Assembly: GCF_009674805.1 (NCBI RefSeq)
Contig: NZ_WKKI01000001.1
Location: 124,001 to 188,000, forward strand
DNA from: Metabacillus lacus
GTDB lineage: Bacteria; Bacillota; Bacilli; Bacillales; Bacillaceae
Direction: 5' to 3'
DNA: 64,000 nucleotides
Below, piece after piece: positions 11,458-20,261 of this stretch (position 1 is its first letter; every line of letters starts with the position of its first letter). The position numbers and the translations under genes are program-made. The notes beneath the pieces were generated by a model. That model was not told the DNA's origin. It ran no database searches and was given only the letters and a program-made list of their open reading frames with translations.

Positions 11458-11856
11458 ATGCCAGTACCGGGTAATTGGTGGGAACAGCCTAGAGTACATA
11501 CACATGGATTTGCTGTACCCTCTACAATAGAAGAAAACCACCAGCATCTTGTTAACGGATTTACGAAGCCTGTTAACGGGAGCAGCTATGATCGCCACAC
11601 ACATTTTTATAATGGGCTGACGAGCTTTGAAAGGGAGCACTATCATAGGTATTATGGTGAAACTGGACCTGCCATCCCACTGGCTGACGGTTCCCATTAT
11701 CATGGAGTGTCTGGAAGGGTTTATTATAACTACACCAGTCCGCTCCCAATCGTGTTCGGAGGGGTCGTTTACAGCAATGTGGAGAGACCAAGACATGATC
11801 ACAAGTATGAAGGGAGAACAGGCAGCCCGCTTGGCTTTTATCCGCCGAATTATTAG
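11458..11856 (+). CDS. ymaF: YmaF-family protein, His/Tyr-rich
   Basis: A 132-residue protein rich in His, Tyr and Gly with repeated short motifs such as RVHTHGF, DRHTHFYNG and HDHKYEG. B. subtilis has ymaF in the same slot between mutL and miaA, and the composition agrees. Function is not established; histidine pairs suggest metal binding or a spore-associated structural role, which is inference. A longer open frame reaches back into mutL, but AGAGGAG before the ATG at 11458 and the start of the His-rich pattern support this start. Confidence 0.75.
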   Translation: MPVPGNWWEQPRVHTHGFAVPSTIEENHQHLVNGFTKPVNGSSYDRHTHFYNGLTSFEREHYHRYYGETGPAIPLADGSHYHGVSGRVYYNYTSPLPIVFGGVVYSNVERPRHDHKYEGRTGSPLGFYPPNY

Positions 11857-11948
11857 GTTTAATTTTCAAAAGGGAAGGATATAATAAATAGGTGTTTATC
11901 TCCGCTAATGTTATAATGATCAGGAGTAAATTGAAAGAGTGATTGTCT

Positions 11949-12893
11949 TTGAATGTAAACAAGCAAAAGGTTGCAGTACTGATTGGACCCACTGCAGTCG
12001 GAAAAACAAACATGAGTATACAGCTTGCAAAAAAACTGAATGCGGAAATTATCAGCGGTGACTCTATGCAGATTTATAGAGAGCTTGATATAGGAACGGC
12101 TAAGATAAAGTCTGAGGAAATGGAAGGCATTCCTCACCATCTTATTGATATTAAAGAGCCTCATGAAGAATTTTCAGCTGCAGAGTTTCAGAGTAGAGCA
12201 AGGAAACTGATTGATGAGATTGCTTCCAGAGGAAAGCTGCCCTTTATCGTAGGTGGGACTGGCTTATACATACAATCTGTTCTTTTTGACTACAGATTTG
12301 CTGATATTCCTTCTGACCAAAAGTACCGCACTGCGCTCGAGGAATATATTTCCAACCATGGCGCGTCAGAGCTTTATAAAAAACTGATGGACATTGATCC
12401 TCAGTCAGCTGAACGCATTCATCCTAACAATACCAGACGCCTTGTAAGAGCACTTGAAATTTACCATTGTACAGGCATCACGATGACAGAATATCTGGAT
12501 CAGCAGGAACAGCATCAGCGGTATGAAAATGCAATTGTTGGACTATCGATGGAACGGGATAATCTGTATGAAAGAATCAACCGGCGCATTGATTTGATGA
12601 TGGGGGAAGGACTGTTACAAGAGGTGGAAATGATGCTGAGAAGAGGTCTTCGCAGCAGCCAGTCTGCCAAGGCAATTGGCTATAAAGAGCTTTTTGGATA
12701 TTTTGATGGCACAATTGAGCTTCAGGAAGCTGTGGATCAGCTTAAACAAAACTCCAGAAGATATGCCAAACGGCAATTTACTTGGTTTCGCAATAAGATG
12801 GATGTACAATGGTATGATATCACCCCGCCTGTTTCCATTGATGAAACGGCAGATGATATTTTTACATATGTGGCAGGAAAGCTGTCACTTTAA
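11949..12893 (+). CDS. miaA: tRNA dimethylallyltransferase
   Basis: Transfers a dimethylallyl group from DMAPP to A37 of UNN-reading tRNAs, producing i6A, the substrate of MiaB. The P-loop GPTAVGKT lies near residue 12, followed by SGDSMQIYR and the VGGTGLYIQ motif; the C-terminal tRNA-binding part contains QLKQNSRRYAKRQ. No ATG is available at the proper place. Two in-frame TTG codons (11943 and 11949) fit; 11949 is preferred because it is about six bases after the GAGTGA element and gives the N-terminus of relatives. hfq follows after 40 bases. Confidence 0.93.
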   Translation: MNVNKQKVAVLIGPTAVGKTNMSIQLAKKLNAEIISGDSMQIYRELDIGTAKIKSEEMEGIPHHLIDIKEPHEEFSAAEFQSRARKLIDEIASRGKLPFIVGGTGLYIQSVLFDYRFADIPSDQKYRTALEEYISNHGASELYKKLMDIDPQSAERIHPNNTRRLVRALEIYHCTGITMTEYLDQQEQHQRYENAIVGLSMERDNLYERINRRIDLMMGEGLLQEVEMMLRRGLRSSQSAKAIGYKELFGYFDGTIELQEAVDQLKQNSRRYAKRQFTWFRNKMDVQWYDITPPVSIDETADDIFTYVAGKLSL

Positions 12894-12933
12894 GCGAATT
12901 ATTTAGCTATAGAGAAAAGAGGAGGACGAAACA

Positions 12934-13158
12934 ATGAAACAAACAATTAACATTCAGGACCAATTCCTTAACCAGCTCAGAAAGGACGGCGCTTTTGTGA
13001 CTGTCTTTCTGCTCAATGGCTTTCAATTGAGAGGGCTTGTAAAAGGGTTTGATAATTTTACGGTATTGCTGGAAACAGAAGGGAAACAGCAGCTTATTTA
13101 TAAGCATGCTATTTCAACCTTTGCTCCGCAAAAAAACGTACAGCTGGAATTGGAATAG
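12934..13158 (+). CDS. hfq: RNA chaperone Hfq
   Basis: Sm-like hexameric RNA-binding protein of 74 residues. The Sm1 motif ([19 protein letters not shown]) and the Sm2 motif (YKHAISTF, the YKHA/YKHAI proximal-face signature) are both intact. GAGGACG precedes the ATG. The miaA-hfq neighbourhood is conserved across bacteria. A terminator follows, so hfq ends the miaA transcript. Confidence 0.97.
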   Translation: MKQTINIQDQFLNQLRKDGAFVTVFLLNGFQLRGLVKGFDNFTVLLETEGKQQLIYKHAISTFAPQKNVQLELE

Positions 13159-13183
13159 TTATTTCCTTTACAGGAGCATACTG

Positions 13184-13211
13184 AAAGCCGGAAGTGTCCG
13201 GCTTTTTTTTA
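13184..13211 (+). terminator. Intrinsic terminator after hfq
   Basis: Perfect 9-bp stem AAAGCCGGA/TCCGGCTTT with loop AGTG and eight T residues. Confidence 0.85.
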
Positions 13212-13553
13212 TGTTGTTTTTCAAGAGCCTCACCAATTCTTCCTTGGAATTATGAAAAGCTGCTATTCGCTAACTTCTAAATCACTGTAAGCAATGCTTA
13301 TCTTATGTATGAAGGAACAGTGCTTTCAACTCCCCGATGAATACCCTTTTTTCTTTAATTTTATGGTTTGTACACTGAAATACAGGAATAAACTATATAA
13401 AATGAGATATTATTTCTTGGGAAAGCGCAGAATTCAACAAGATGTGAGGGAAAGCGGCAAAAACTGCTTATCGTGCCCGGCAGGAAATTAGGCAATTGTC
13501 ACGATATCATATTTTTTACATATATCTAAAAGGAAGATTGAGAGGTGGTTTAC
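13212..13553. other. Intergenic region between hfq and spoVK
   Basis: No supported gene. In B. subtilis this interval carries nrdIEF and other genes; here only about 340 AT-rich bases remain. A 65-codon open frame at 13294-13491 has no ribosome site or recognisable sequence. A sporulation promoter for spoVK is expected but not identified. Confidence 0.45.
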
Positions 13554-14501
13554 TTGGATCAGGCTGTCACTTATAAGAACAACGGACAAATCAACATTAT
13601 TCTCAACGGGCAGAAAAAAGCTGTGATTGACGCAGCTGAATCTGAGGGCTACAACTTAACCATACCAAAAGCGGATAATAAGCATGCCATTCTTCAGGAA
13701 ATTGAATCTGAGCTTTCCTCCCTTGTTGGAATGGATGAAATGAAAAGAAATATAAAAGAAATATATGCCTGGCTGTTCGTGAACAAAAAAAGGGAAGAAC
13801 AGGGACTGAAGGCTGGAAAGCAAGCGCTTCATATGATGTTTAAAGGCAATCCGGGAACCGGAAAAACAACAGTGGCACGTTTGATTGGCAAGCTTTTTCA
13901 CCAAATGAATGTCTTGTCTAAAGGCCATCTTATTGAAGCGGAAAGAGCAGACTTAGTCGGAGAATATATTGGGCATACTGCACAAAAGACAAGAGATCTG
14001 ATTAAAAAATCAATTGGAGGGATTTTGTTTATTGATGAAGCCTACTCTCTTGCGAGGGGCGGGGAAAAGGATTTTGGAAAAGAAGCGATTGATACGCTTG
14101 TGAAGCACATGGAGGATAAACAGCATGAATTTATTCTGATTCTTGCAGGCTACTCTAAGGAAATGGACCACTTCCTATCTTTGAATCCCGGACTGCAGTC
14201 TCGTTTTCCGCTCGTCATCGATTTTCCTGATTATACAGTAGAGCAGCTCATGGAAATTTCAAACATGATGATGAGTGAAAGAGAATATCAATTTAGCAGG
14301 GATGCCTGCAATAAGCTGAAAGATCACCTGATGGCAGTAAAAAGCACTACGAGTCCTTCTAAATTCAGCAACGGCAGGTTTGTCAGAAACATCATTGAAA
14401 AATCGATCAGATCTCAGGCAATGCGGCTGCTTTTGGCCAATCAATATCACAGGGAAGACTTGGTGACTATTCAAAGCCGTGATCTTGTTTTAAAAGAGTA
14501 A
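13554..14501 (+). CDS. spoVK: Stage V sporulation protein K, AAA ATPase
   Basis: AAA+ ATPase of the CbbX/SpoVK type needed for late spore maturation in B. subtilis. Of 315 residues, the Walker A motif GNPGTGKTT lies near 100 and Walker B ILFIDEAYSL near 158, followed by the sensor region FILILAGY and arginine-finger region GLQSRFP. The first available GTG (13545) overlaps the ribosome site AGAGGTGG; the TTG at 13554 has proper spacing and gives the family N-terminus preceding AVTYKNNGQI. It is followed by a bidirectional terminator. Confidence 0.95.
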   Translation: MDQAVTYKNNGQINIILNGQKKAVIDAAESEGYNLTIPKADNKHAILQEIESELSSLVGMDEMKRNIKEIYAWLFVNKKREEQGLKAGKQALHMMFKGNPGTGKTTVARLIGKLFHQMNVLSKGHLIEAERADLVGEYIGHTAQKTRDLIKKSIGGILFIDEAYSLARGGEKDFGKEAIDTLVKHMEDKQHEFILILAGYSKEMDHFLSLNPGLQSRFPLVIDFPDYTVEQLMEISNMMMSEREYQFSRDACNKLKDHLMAVKSTTSPSKFSNGRFVRNIIEKSIRSQAMRLLLANQYHREDLVTIQSRDLVLKE

Positions 14502-14533
14502 GAGTACTTCTGATGTTCGGCAATAGTCCTATC

Positions 14534-14588
14534 AAAAAATCCGCCGCTGGCCCGGCTAAACAGCTGGAAAATCAGGGACGGATTTTTA
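14534..14588. terminator. Bidirectional terminator between spoVK and the TRIC gene
   Basis: AAAAAATCCG and CGGATTTTT pair across a 35-base insert that contains a smaller imperfect CAGCTG-type hairpin. T runs exist on both strands, as suits two convergent genes. Confidence 0.55.
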
Positions 14589-14595
14589 TATTCCT

Positions 14596-15213
14596 TTATA
14601 GAGATCTGTCTGAGAAACGGACAGGCTTGTTCGGCAGTTTCCATTTATATGTGTAAGAGAGAACCCTAAACAACACAACGAAGGCAAACAAAGTAAAATA
14701 GCCAACTGAAGAAGTGACGACTCCAAAACCAATTGCCAAGCCGGCTAAAATGGCCCATGCTGCATAAATCTCTTCTCTTAGAACTAACGGTTTTCTCCCT
14801 GCAAGAAGGTCGCGGACAATGCCGCCTCCGCTTCCTGTCAATACAGCTGCCACCACTACTGCGCTGACAGGGTGGCCCATTTCTGAAGCATAAAGCGCAC
14901 CTTGAATGGCAAATGCGCCCAGTCCGATTGCATCAGTAAGGTTTCCCCATTTTCTCCAATGCTTTAAAAGCCTTTGAGGAAACAAAAACACGGTCGTCAT
15001 TGCAAATAATGCAATTTGAAACAATACACTCTGCTCCCAGAGCGCAGAAATTGGAACGCCGATCAGTAAATTTCTGATAGCCCCACCGCCAAAAGCGGTA
15101 ACAATGCCTAATATATAAACGCCTAATATATCGTATTCTTCTTCCATTGCCACAATTGCACCGCTGACTGCAAAAGCGATGGTACCGATTATGCTCAGTA
15201 CATCCCACGTCAT
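14596..15213 (-). CDS. TRIC-type (UPF0126) cation channel family membrane protein
   Basis: A 205-residue protein with two copies of a three-helix unit plus a seventh helix. The paired glycine-rich signatures FGGGAIRNLL (near 40) and GSGGGIVRDLL (near 127) mark prokaryotic relatives of the trimeric intracellular cation channels; the B. subtilis member is YvgT. Substrate is probably a monovalent cation by homology only. ATG is preceded by AAGGGG on the minus strand. It is divergent from hflX, with the two promoters sharing about 160 bases. Confidence 0.8.
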   Translation of the reverse strand: MTWDVLSIIGTIAFAVSGAIVAMEEEYDILGVYILGIVTAFGGGAIRNLLIGVPISALWEQSVLFQIALFAMTTVFLFPQRLLKHWRKWGNLTDAIGLGAFAIQGALYASEMGHPVSAVVVAAVLTGSGGGIVRDLLAGRKPLVLREEIYAAWAILAGLAIGFGVVTSSVGYFTLFAFVVLFRVLSYTYKWKLPNKPVRFSDRSL

Positions 15214-15300
15214 AACATATCCCCTTTAGTGAAATTACACAGTTGTTAACGTATAGATTTTAGCGGCTGAAGGACTTTAAATCAATACTTTTTTTGATAA

Positions 15301-15339
15301 ATTCACAAATTAGTGAATCTGGAGAAACTTTGTTATGAT
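15301..15339 (+). promoter_or_regulatory. hflX promoter with overlapping dyad
   Basis: An extended -10 element TGT-TATGAT occupies 15331-15339. Immediately upstream a perfect 6-bp inverted repeat ATTCAC-N6-GTGAAT (15301-15318) covers the -35 region and looks like an operator. The most upstream in-frame ATG of hflX (15335) lies inside the -10 element, which supports the downstream TTG as the true start. Confidence 0.5.
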
Positions 15340-15376
15340 AAGGGAAATAATCCATAGAAAAAGGCAGGAGTATCTA

Positions 15377-16651
15377 TTGAATAATATAGACCAACAAACA
15401 TCTGAAGTAGTCCTGCTGGTGGGCTGCCAGCTGCCGTACAATACGGACGAGCATTTTGAAAACAGTATGAATGAATTGGCCTCGCTGACAAAAACAGCCA
15501 ACGGAACGGTACGAATGGTTTTTTCGCAAAAAAGGGATAGAGTTCATTCAGCCACATACATAGGAAAAGGAAAACTGGAAGAGCTCTGTAATGTGTTGGA
15601 AGAAACAGAAGCAGATGTCATCATTTTCAATGATGAACTATCTCCCAGCCAGCTTAGAAATTTATCTTCTGAACTGGATGCCCGGATTATCGATCGGACT
15701 CAGCTGATTCTGGACATTTTTGCACAGCGTGCCAGAACGAAAGAAGGGAAGCTGCAGGTAGAGCTTGCACAGCTGAATTACCTGCTGCCCCGCCTTTCCG
15801 GGCAGGGAATTAATTTATCCCGGCAGGGTGCGGGTATTGGAACGAGAGGCCCAGGGGAAACGCAGCTGGAGACTGACAGAAGACACATCAGAACGAGAGT
15901 GTACGAAATACATCAGCAGCTTCTTCAAATTGTGAATCACCGCACAAGATACAGAGAGCGGAGAAAAAGGAACAGAGCTTTTCAAATTGCTTTGGTGGGA
16001 TATACAAATGCCGGAAAATCTACGCTGTTCAACAGGCTGACAGAAGCGGAGAGCTTTGAAGAAAATCTGCTGTTTGCTACATTGGACCCGATGACAAGAA
16101 AGACAATTCTTCCATCAGGATATCAAGCGCTGCTGACAGATACCGTAGGGTTTATTCAGGACCTCCCAACTACGCTGGTAGCAGCTTTCAGATCCACTTT
16201 GGAGGAAGTGAAAGAAGCTGACTTTATTCTGCATATAGTAGACAGCTCTAATGAAGATTATGAAAATCATGAAAAAACTGTTTATACTCTTTTGGAAGAA
16301 TTGGATGCAGCCTCTATTCCAATTTTGACTGTTTATAATAAACAAGATGAGCAATCCCTGAATTTTGTGCCGTCACCGAGAAGCGAGTTCATCCAAATCA
16401 GTGCTTACCAAAAAGAGGATGTAGACCGTCTGAAGGGGAAAATTCAGTACTATCTCAAAAAAGAAATGGAAAACTACTCAGTAAAAATTCCTCCTGCAGA
16501 AGGAAAGCTTCTTTCACAGTTAAGAACAGATACAATTGTTGAAGAACTGAAATTTGTAGAAGAAGAGGATGTCTACAATGTACGTGGGAGCGTCTTCTCA
16601 TCCCATTCAATAGCAGGAGACATTGAGAAATACAGCCAGAAAGGGAAATAA
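15377..16651 (+). CDS. hflX: Ribosome-associated GTPase HflX
   Basis: GTPase that binds the 50S subunit and splits stalled ribosomes. The 424-residue chain has an N-terminal nucleotide-binding domain ([30 protein letters not shown]), a coiled linker with the [20 protein letters not shown] glycine-rich segment, and a G domain with [18 protein letters not shown] and a YNKQD specificity motif. TTG at 15377 follows GGCAGGAG by six bases. B. subtilis names it YnbA. The next gene begins immediately after the stop. Confidence 0.93.
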   Translation: MNNIDQQTSEVVLLVGCQLPYNTDEHFENSMNELASLTKTANGTVRMVFSQKRDRVHSATYIGKGKLEELCNVLEETEADVIIFNDELSPSQLRNLSSELDARIIDRTQLILDIFAQRARTKEGKLQVELAQLNYLLPRLSGQGINLSRQGAGIGTRGPGETQLETDRRHIRTRVYEIHQQLLQIVNHRTRYRERRKRNRAFQIALVGYTNAGKSTLFNRLTEAESFEENLLFATLDPMTRKTILPSGYQALLTDTVGFIQDLPTTLVAAFRSTLEEVKEADFILHIVDSSNEDYENHEKTVYTLLEELDAASIPILTVYNKQDEQSLNFVPSPRSEFIQISAYQKEDVDRLKGKIQYYLKKEMENYSVKIPPAEGKLLSQLRTDTIVEELKFVEEEDVYNVRGSVFSSHSIAGDIEKYSQKGK

Positions 16652-16652
16652 C

Positions 16653-17921
16653 ATGTATACAGAATTGCACAACTGTGAAGAAATTGCTGCACTTGCCGAG
16701 AAAGCAGAAAGTAAAATTGCAAGTCTTCATCAAAAGGTGAATGCAACAGCAGAAATAAACACCTCAAGAGTTTTAAAGAGTTACAGAAAGCATAAAGTCA
16801 GTGATACTCATCTGCTGCCGTCTACGGGATACGGTTATGACGATGCCGGCAGAGATACACTTGAAAGCATCTATGCTGAAGTATTCGGAGGAGAAGCAGG
16901 GCTCGTCAGGCCGCAGATTATCTCAGGAACACATGCGATATCAATTGCTCTTTTTGGCGTGCTGAGACCCGGCGATGAATTGATTTACATTACCGGAAAA
17001 CCATATGACACGCTGGAGGAGATTGTAGGAATTAGAGGAAACGGTGTTGGTTCCCTGAAAGAGTTTCAGATTGGTTACCGGACTGTAGACTTAACTCCGG
17101 AAGGAAGACCTGATTTTGAAGAAATCAGAAAAGCAATTTCGCCTAAAACAAAAATGATTGGCATTCAGCGTTCCAAGGGTTATGCAGAAAGACCATCATT
17201 TACTGTGTCGGAAATAGAAGACATGGTGAAGTTTGTGAAAGAAATCAAGGAAGATGTTGTCGTTTTTGTGGACAACTGCTACGGCGAGTTTGTTGAAGAA
17301 AGAGAACCATGCCATGCAGGAGCAGACTTAATGGCAGGTTCGCTTATTAAAAATCCCGGAGGCGGACTGGCGAAAACTGGAGGCTACATTGTAGGAAGAA
17401 AAGAGCTTGTTGAAGCATGCTCCTACAGAATGACTTCTCCTGGTATCGGCTCAGAAGCTGGAGCCTCCCTGTACAGCCTGCTCGAAATGTACCAAGGGTT
17501 TTTCCTGGCTCCGCACGTTGTGAGTGAAGCCTTAAAAGGTGCTGTTTTTACTGCAGCGCTTCTTGAAGAAGCAGGATTAAATGCCCAGCCCTCGTGGAAC
17601 AGCGAAAGAACAGATTTGATTCAGTCAGTTCAGTTTGACGATCCAGAACGTATGATTGCTTTCTGCCAGGGAATTCAAGCTTTTTCTCCAATCAATTCTT
17701 ATGTAACGCCTTACCCGAGTTACATGCCTGGATATGAAGATGATGTCATAATGGCCGCAGGTACGTTTATTCAGGGTGCAAGCATTGAACTAACAGCTGA
17801 CGGTCCTCTTCGTCCTCCTTATACTGCATATGTACAAGGCGGATTAACTTATACACATGTAAAGATTGCTGTTTGTTCTGCTTTAGATGTTTTACTTCAG
17901 AGAAAATTGTTAAATATATAA
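16653..17921 (+). CDS. ynbB: YnbB, methionine gamma-lyase/aluminium-resistance family PLP enzyme
   Basis: PLP-dependent enzyme of about 422 residues in the family annotated as aluminium resistance or methionine gamma-lyase-like. Visible signatures are GTHAISIALFGVLRPGDEL near 93, VDNCYGEF near 205 (cofactor-binding Asp) and SLIKNPGGGLAKTGGY near 228 with the probable PLP lysine. AAGGGA precedes the ATG at 16653; a longer frame starts inside hflX and is rejected. The hflX-ynbB-glnR order matches B. subtilis. Exact substrate is unknown. Confidence 0.87.
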   Translation: MYTELHNCEEIAALAEKAESKIASLHQKVNATAEINTSRVLKSYRKHKVSDTHLLPSTGYGYDDAGRDTLESIYAEVFGGEAGLVRPQIISGTHAISIALFGVLRPGDELIYITGKPYDTLEEIVGIRGNGVGSLKEFQIGYRTVDLTPEGRPDFEEIRKAISPKTKMIGIQRSKGYAERPSFTVSEIEDMVKFVKEIKEDVVVFVDNCYGEFVEEREPCHAGADLMAGSLIKNPGGGLAKTGGYIVGRKELVEACSYRMTSPGIGSEAGASLYSLLEMYQGFFLAPHVVSEALKGAVFTAALLEEAGLNAQPSWNSERTDLIQSVQFDDPERMIAFCQGIQAFSPINSYVTPYPSYMPGYEDDVIMAAGTFIQGASIELTADGPLRPPYTAYVQGGLTYTHVKIAVCSALDVLLQRKLLNI

Positions 17922-17922
17922 G

Positions 17923-17948
17923 AAAGGGAGGAAATCCTCCCTTTTTTC
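17923..17948 (+). terminator. Intrinsic terminator after ynbB
   Basis: AAAGGGAGG pairs with CCTCCCTTT around a four-base loop, followed by T residues. Confidence 0.8.
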
Positions 17949-18019
17949 TATGGCTGATATGGTGTCTTCTTGGGGAATACATCCAAAGATAAGGAGAGTA
18001 TCTCAACAAATAAATTTAT

Positions 18020-18070
18020 TGTTAACTTTCCTAACATTTGTTTGACACTTTTTCTTACATAGAATATAAT
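18020..18070 (+). promoter_or_regulatory. glnRA promoter with two GlnR/TnrA operators
   Basis: The promoter is TTGACA (18042-18047), 17 bases, TATAAT (18065-18070). Operator 1 at 18020-18036 is TGTTA-N7-TAACA, an exact match to TGTNA-N7-TNACA. Operator 2 at 18043-18059 is TGACA-N7-TTACA, matching in one half and sitting on the -35 and spacer. This two-site layout is the one known for B. subtilis glnRA, where GlnR represses its own operon under nitrogen excess. Confidence 0.85.
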
Positions 18071-18098
18071 AGAATTATCAAACTAAGGAGGGAAAATG

Positions 18099-18503
18099 AT
18101 GAGTGATAATATTCGACGCTCAATGCCTCTTTTCCCGATCGGAATAGTCATGCAGCTGACAGAGCTTACTGCAAGGCAAATCCGATATTATGAAGAAAAC
18201 AATCTGATTACCCCTGCCAGAACAGAAGGCAATCGGAGAATGTTCAGTTTTAACGATGTTGATAAGTTACTGGAAATTAAAAGCCTGATTGAACAAGGAG
18301 TTAACCTTGCAGGAATACGTCAGATTTTTGACCGAAATCAGCTGATTCAAAAAGTGGCGGATTCTGTAAAAGAAACATCTGCAAATAAGCCTGATTTAAC
18401 TGATGAGCAATTAAGAAAACTGCTGAAAGCAGAGCTTCAGCAAGCAGGAAAGTTTCAGCGCGCTACTTTGAGACAAGGAGATATGTCTAGGTTTTTTCAC
18501 TAG
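18099..18503 (+). CDS. glnR: Nitrogen regulator GlnR
   Basis: MerR-type repressor that binds DNA in complex with feedback-inhibited glutamine synthetase. The 134-residue protein has the winged HTH ([19 protein letters not shown] near 18-36) and the C-terminal GlnA-responsive tail ending GDMSRFFH. Two adjacent ATGs exist (18096, 18099); the second gives the family N-terminus MSDNIRRS and better spacing from AAGGAGGG. glnA follows after 33 bases in the same operon. Confidence 0.96.
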   Translation: MSDNIRRSMPLFPIGIVMQLTELTARQIRYYEENNLITPARTEGNRRMFSFNDVDKLLEIKSLIEQGVNLAGIRQIFDRNQLIQKVADSVKETSANKPDLTDEQLRKLLKAELQQAGKFQRATLRQGDMSRFFH

Positions 18504-18536
18504 TCTATATACAAAACTTTTGGGAGGAAAAACAAA

Positions 18537-19871
18537 ATGGCTAAATACACAAAAGACGATATTCGACGCTTGGTAGAAGAAGAAAATGTGAAATATATCC
18601 GCCTTCAGTTCACAGACATCCTGGGTACAATTAAAAACGTTGAGATTCCTGTGAGTCAGCTGGAAAAAGCATTGGATAATAAAATGATGTTTGACGGATC
18701 TTCAATTGAAGGATTTGTACGCATTGAAGAATCTGATATGTATCTGTTCCCTGATATTAATACATTTGTTATCTTCCCTTGGACTTCTGAAAAAGGGAGA
18801 GTAGCCCGATTTATCTGTGACATTTATAATCCAGACGGCACACCATTTAATGGTGACCCTCGAAATAATTTAAAACGCATGCTGAAAGAAATGGAAGACC
18901 TGGGCTTCTCAGATTTCAATGTAGGTCCAGAGCCTGAATTCTTCTTGTTTAAACTGGATTCCGCCGGAGAACCTACCCTTGAGCTGAATGATAAGGGCGG
19001 ATATTTCGACCTTGCTCCGACTGATCTTGGTGAAAACTGCCGCCGCGACATTGTGCTTGAACTTGAGGAGATGGGCTTTGAAATTGAGGCATCTCACCAT
19101 GAGGTTGCACCAGGACAGCATGAAATAGACTTTAAGTATGCTAGTGCAATCAGAGCTTGTGATGATATTCAAACTTTCAAGCTTGTTGTAAAAACAATTG
19201 CCCGCAAACACGGACTTCATGCAACTTTCATGCCAAAACCTTTGTTCGGCGTGAATGGTTCCGGTATGCACTGTAACTTGTCATTATTTGCTGATGGGAA
19301 AAATTCATTCTACGATGAGAGCGGAGACCTTGAGTTAAGCGAAACAGCAAGACATTTCATCGCTGGCATCATTAAGCATGCTTCAGCATTTACTGCAGTA
19401 ACAAATCCTACAGTAAACTCTTACAAGCGTCTTGTTCCCGGTTACGAAGCACCTTGCTATGTTGCCTGGTCTGCAAGAAACCGCAGCCCGCTTATCCGTA
19501 TTCCGGCTTCCCGCGGCATCAGCACACGTGTAGAGGTAAGAAGTGTGGATCCAGCAGCAAATCCTTATCTTGCAATGTCAGTGCTTCTTGCTGCAGGGCT
19601 TGACGGAGTGAAAAACAAACTGTCTGCACCTAAGCCAATTGACCGCAACATTTATGTGATGTCAAAAGAAGAGCGTGAAGAAGCAGGCATTGAAGATCTT
19701 CCAGCAACACTTGCAGGGGCTTTAGAAAAACTAAAAGCTGATGAAGTCATTGTAAATGCGCTTGGCGAACACTTATTCGAACACTTTGTGGAAGCAAAAG
19801 AAATCGAATGGGATATGTTCCGCACACAGGTTCACCCATGGGAACGCGAGCAGTACATGACAATGTATTGA
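18537..19871 (+). CDS. glnA: Glutamine synthetase, type I
   Basis: Makes glutamine from glutamate, ammonia and ATP, and in Bacillus also controls GlnR and TnrA when feedback inhibited. The 444-residue length is typical of the GSI-alpha class, which lacks the adenylylation loop. Active-site signatures [10 protein letters not shown] (near 49), [10 protein letters not shown] (near 128), [15 protein letters not shown] (near 186) and [17 protein letters not shown] (near 295) are intact. AGGAGG precedes the ATG. It ends the glnRA operon. Confidence 0.98.
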   Translation: MAKYTKDDIRRLVEEENVKYIRLQFTDILGTIKNVEIPVSQLEKALDNKMMFDGSSIEGFVRIEESDMYLFPDINTFVIFPWTSEKGRVARFICDIYNPDGTPFNGDPRNNLKRMLKEMEDLGFSDFNVGPEPEFFLFKLDSAGEPTLELNDKGGYFDLAPTDLGENCRRDIVLELEEMGFEIEASHHEVAPGQHEIDFKYASAIRACDDIQTFKLVVKTIARKHGLHATFMPKPLFGVNGSGMHCNLSLFADGKNSFYDESGDLELSETARHFIAGIIKHASAFTAVTNPTVNSYKRLVPGYEAPCYVAWSARNRSPLIRIPASRGISTRVEVRSVDPAANPYLAMSVLLAAGLDGVKNKLSAPKPIDRNIYVMSKEEREEAGIEDLPATLAGALEKLKADEVIVNALGEHLFEHFVEAKEIEWDMFRTQVHPWEREQYMTMY

Positions 19872-19920
19872 GAAAGTATATTCTGGATCAGTTATGAACT
19901 GCCAGAAAAACAAGAAAACG

Positions 19921-19957
19921 GCCTTGGCTCTATCATTCTAGAGCCGAGGCATTTTTC
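19921..19957 (+). terminator. Intrinsic terminator after glnRA
   Basis: GCCTTGGCTCTA and TAGAGCCGAGGC form a 12-bp stem with one G-U pair, followed by five T residues. Confidence 0.85.
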
Positions 19958-20078
19958 TTGTAGAAATTTTGATGCAGTTTATCTGTATAGTGCCACTTAT
20001 AAGGCAGCTCCCACCCTATCAAAAAAATTCCGAATAAATTTAGAATAGGCCTTTTTATAGGGAAAATAAGGGGGCGAA

Positions 20079-20198
20079 TTCCGCTTAAGCTGCTGAAAGT
20101 CCTACATTTAAGGATTTTTTGGCTGCATAGTCGGAAACCCTTCGTTTATTTCAGTCCATTTTCGTCGTTTTTTCTGAATAAGCGGAGTTTCGTCGTTT
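20079..20198. repeat. Noncoding element with inverted ends and internal direct repeat
   Basis: TTCCGCTTA (20079-20087) is the near-perfect inverse of TAAGCGGAG (20179-20187), and TTCGTCGTTT is present twice (20161-20170, 20189-20198). The segment sits between the glnA terminator and the convergent gene at 20262 and has no coding potential. Similar CCGCTTA-bounded intergenic sequences are, from memory, common in Bacillus genomes; I cannot name a family. Confidence 0.4.
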
Positions 20199-20261
20199 AT
20201 CATAAAGTCGATGAAGGACAAATTTGAAAGGAGGATTTATGCATTTGGTACAAGGATGCAG

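Noticed and set aside
13294..13491. A 65-codon frame between hfq and spoVK
   Set aside because: No ribosome site and no recognisable sequence; codon use unlike neighbours.
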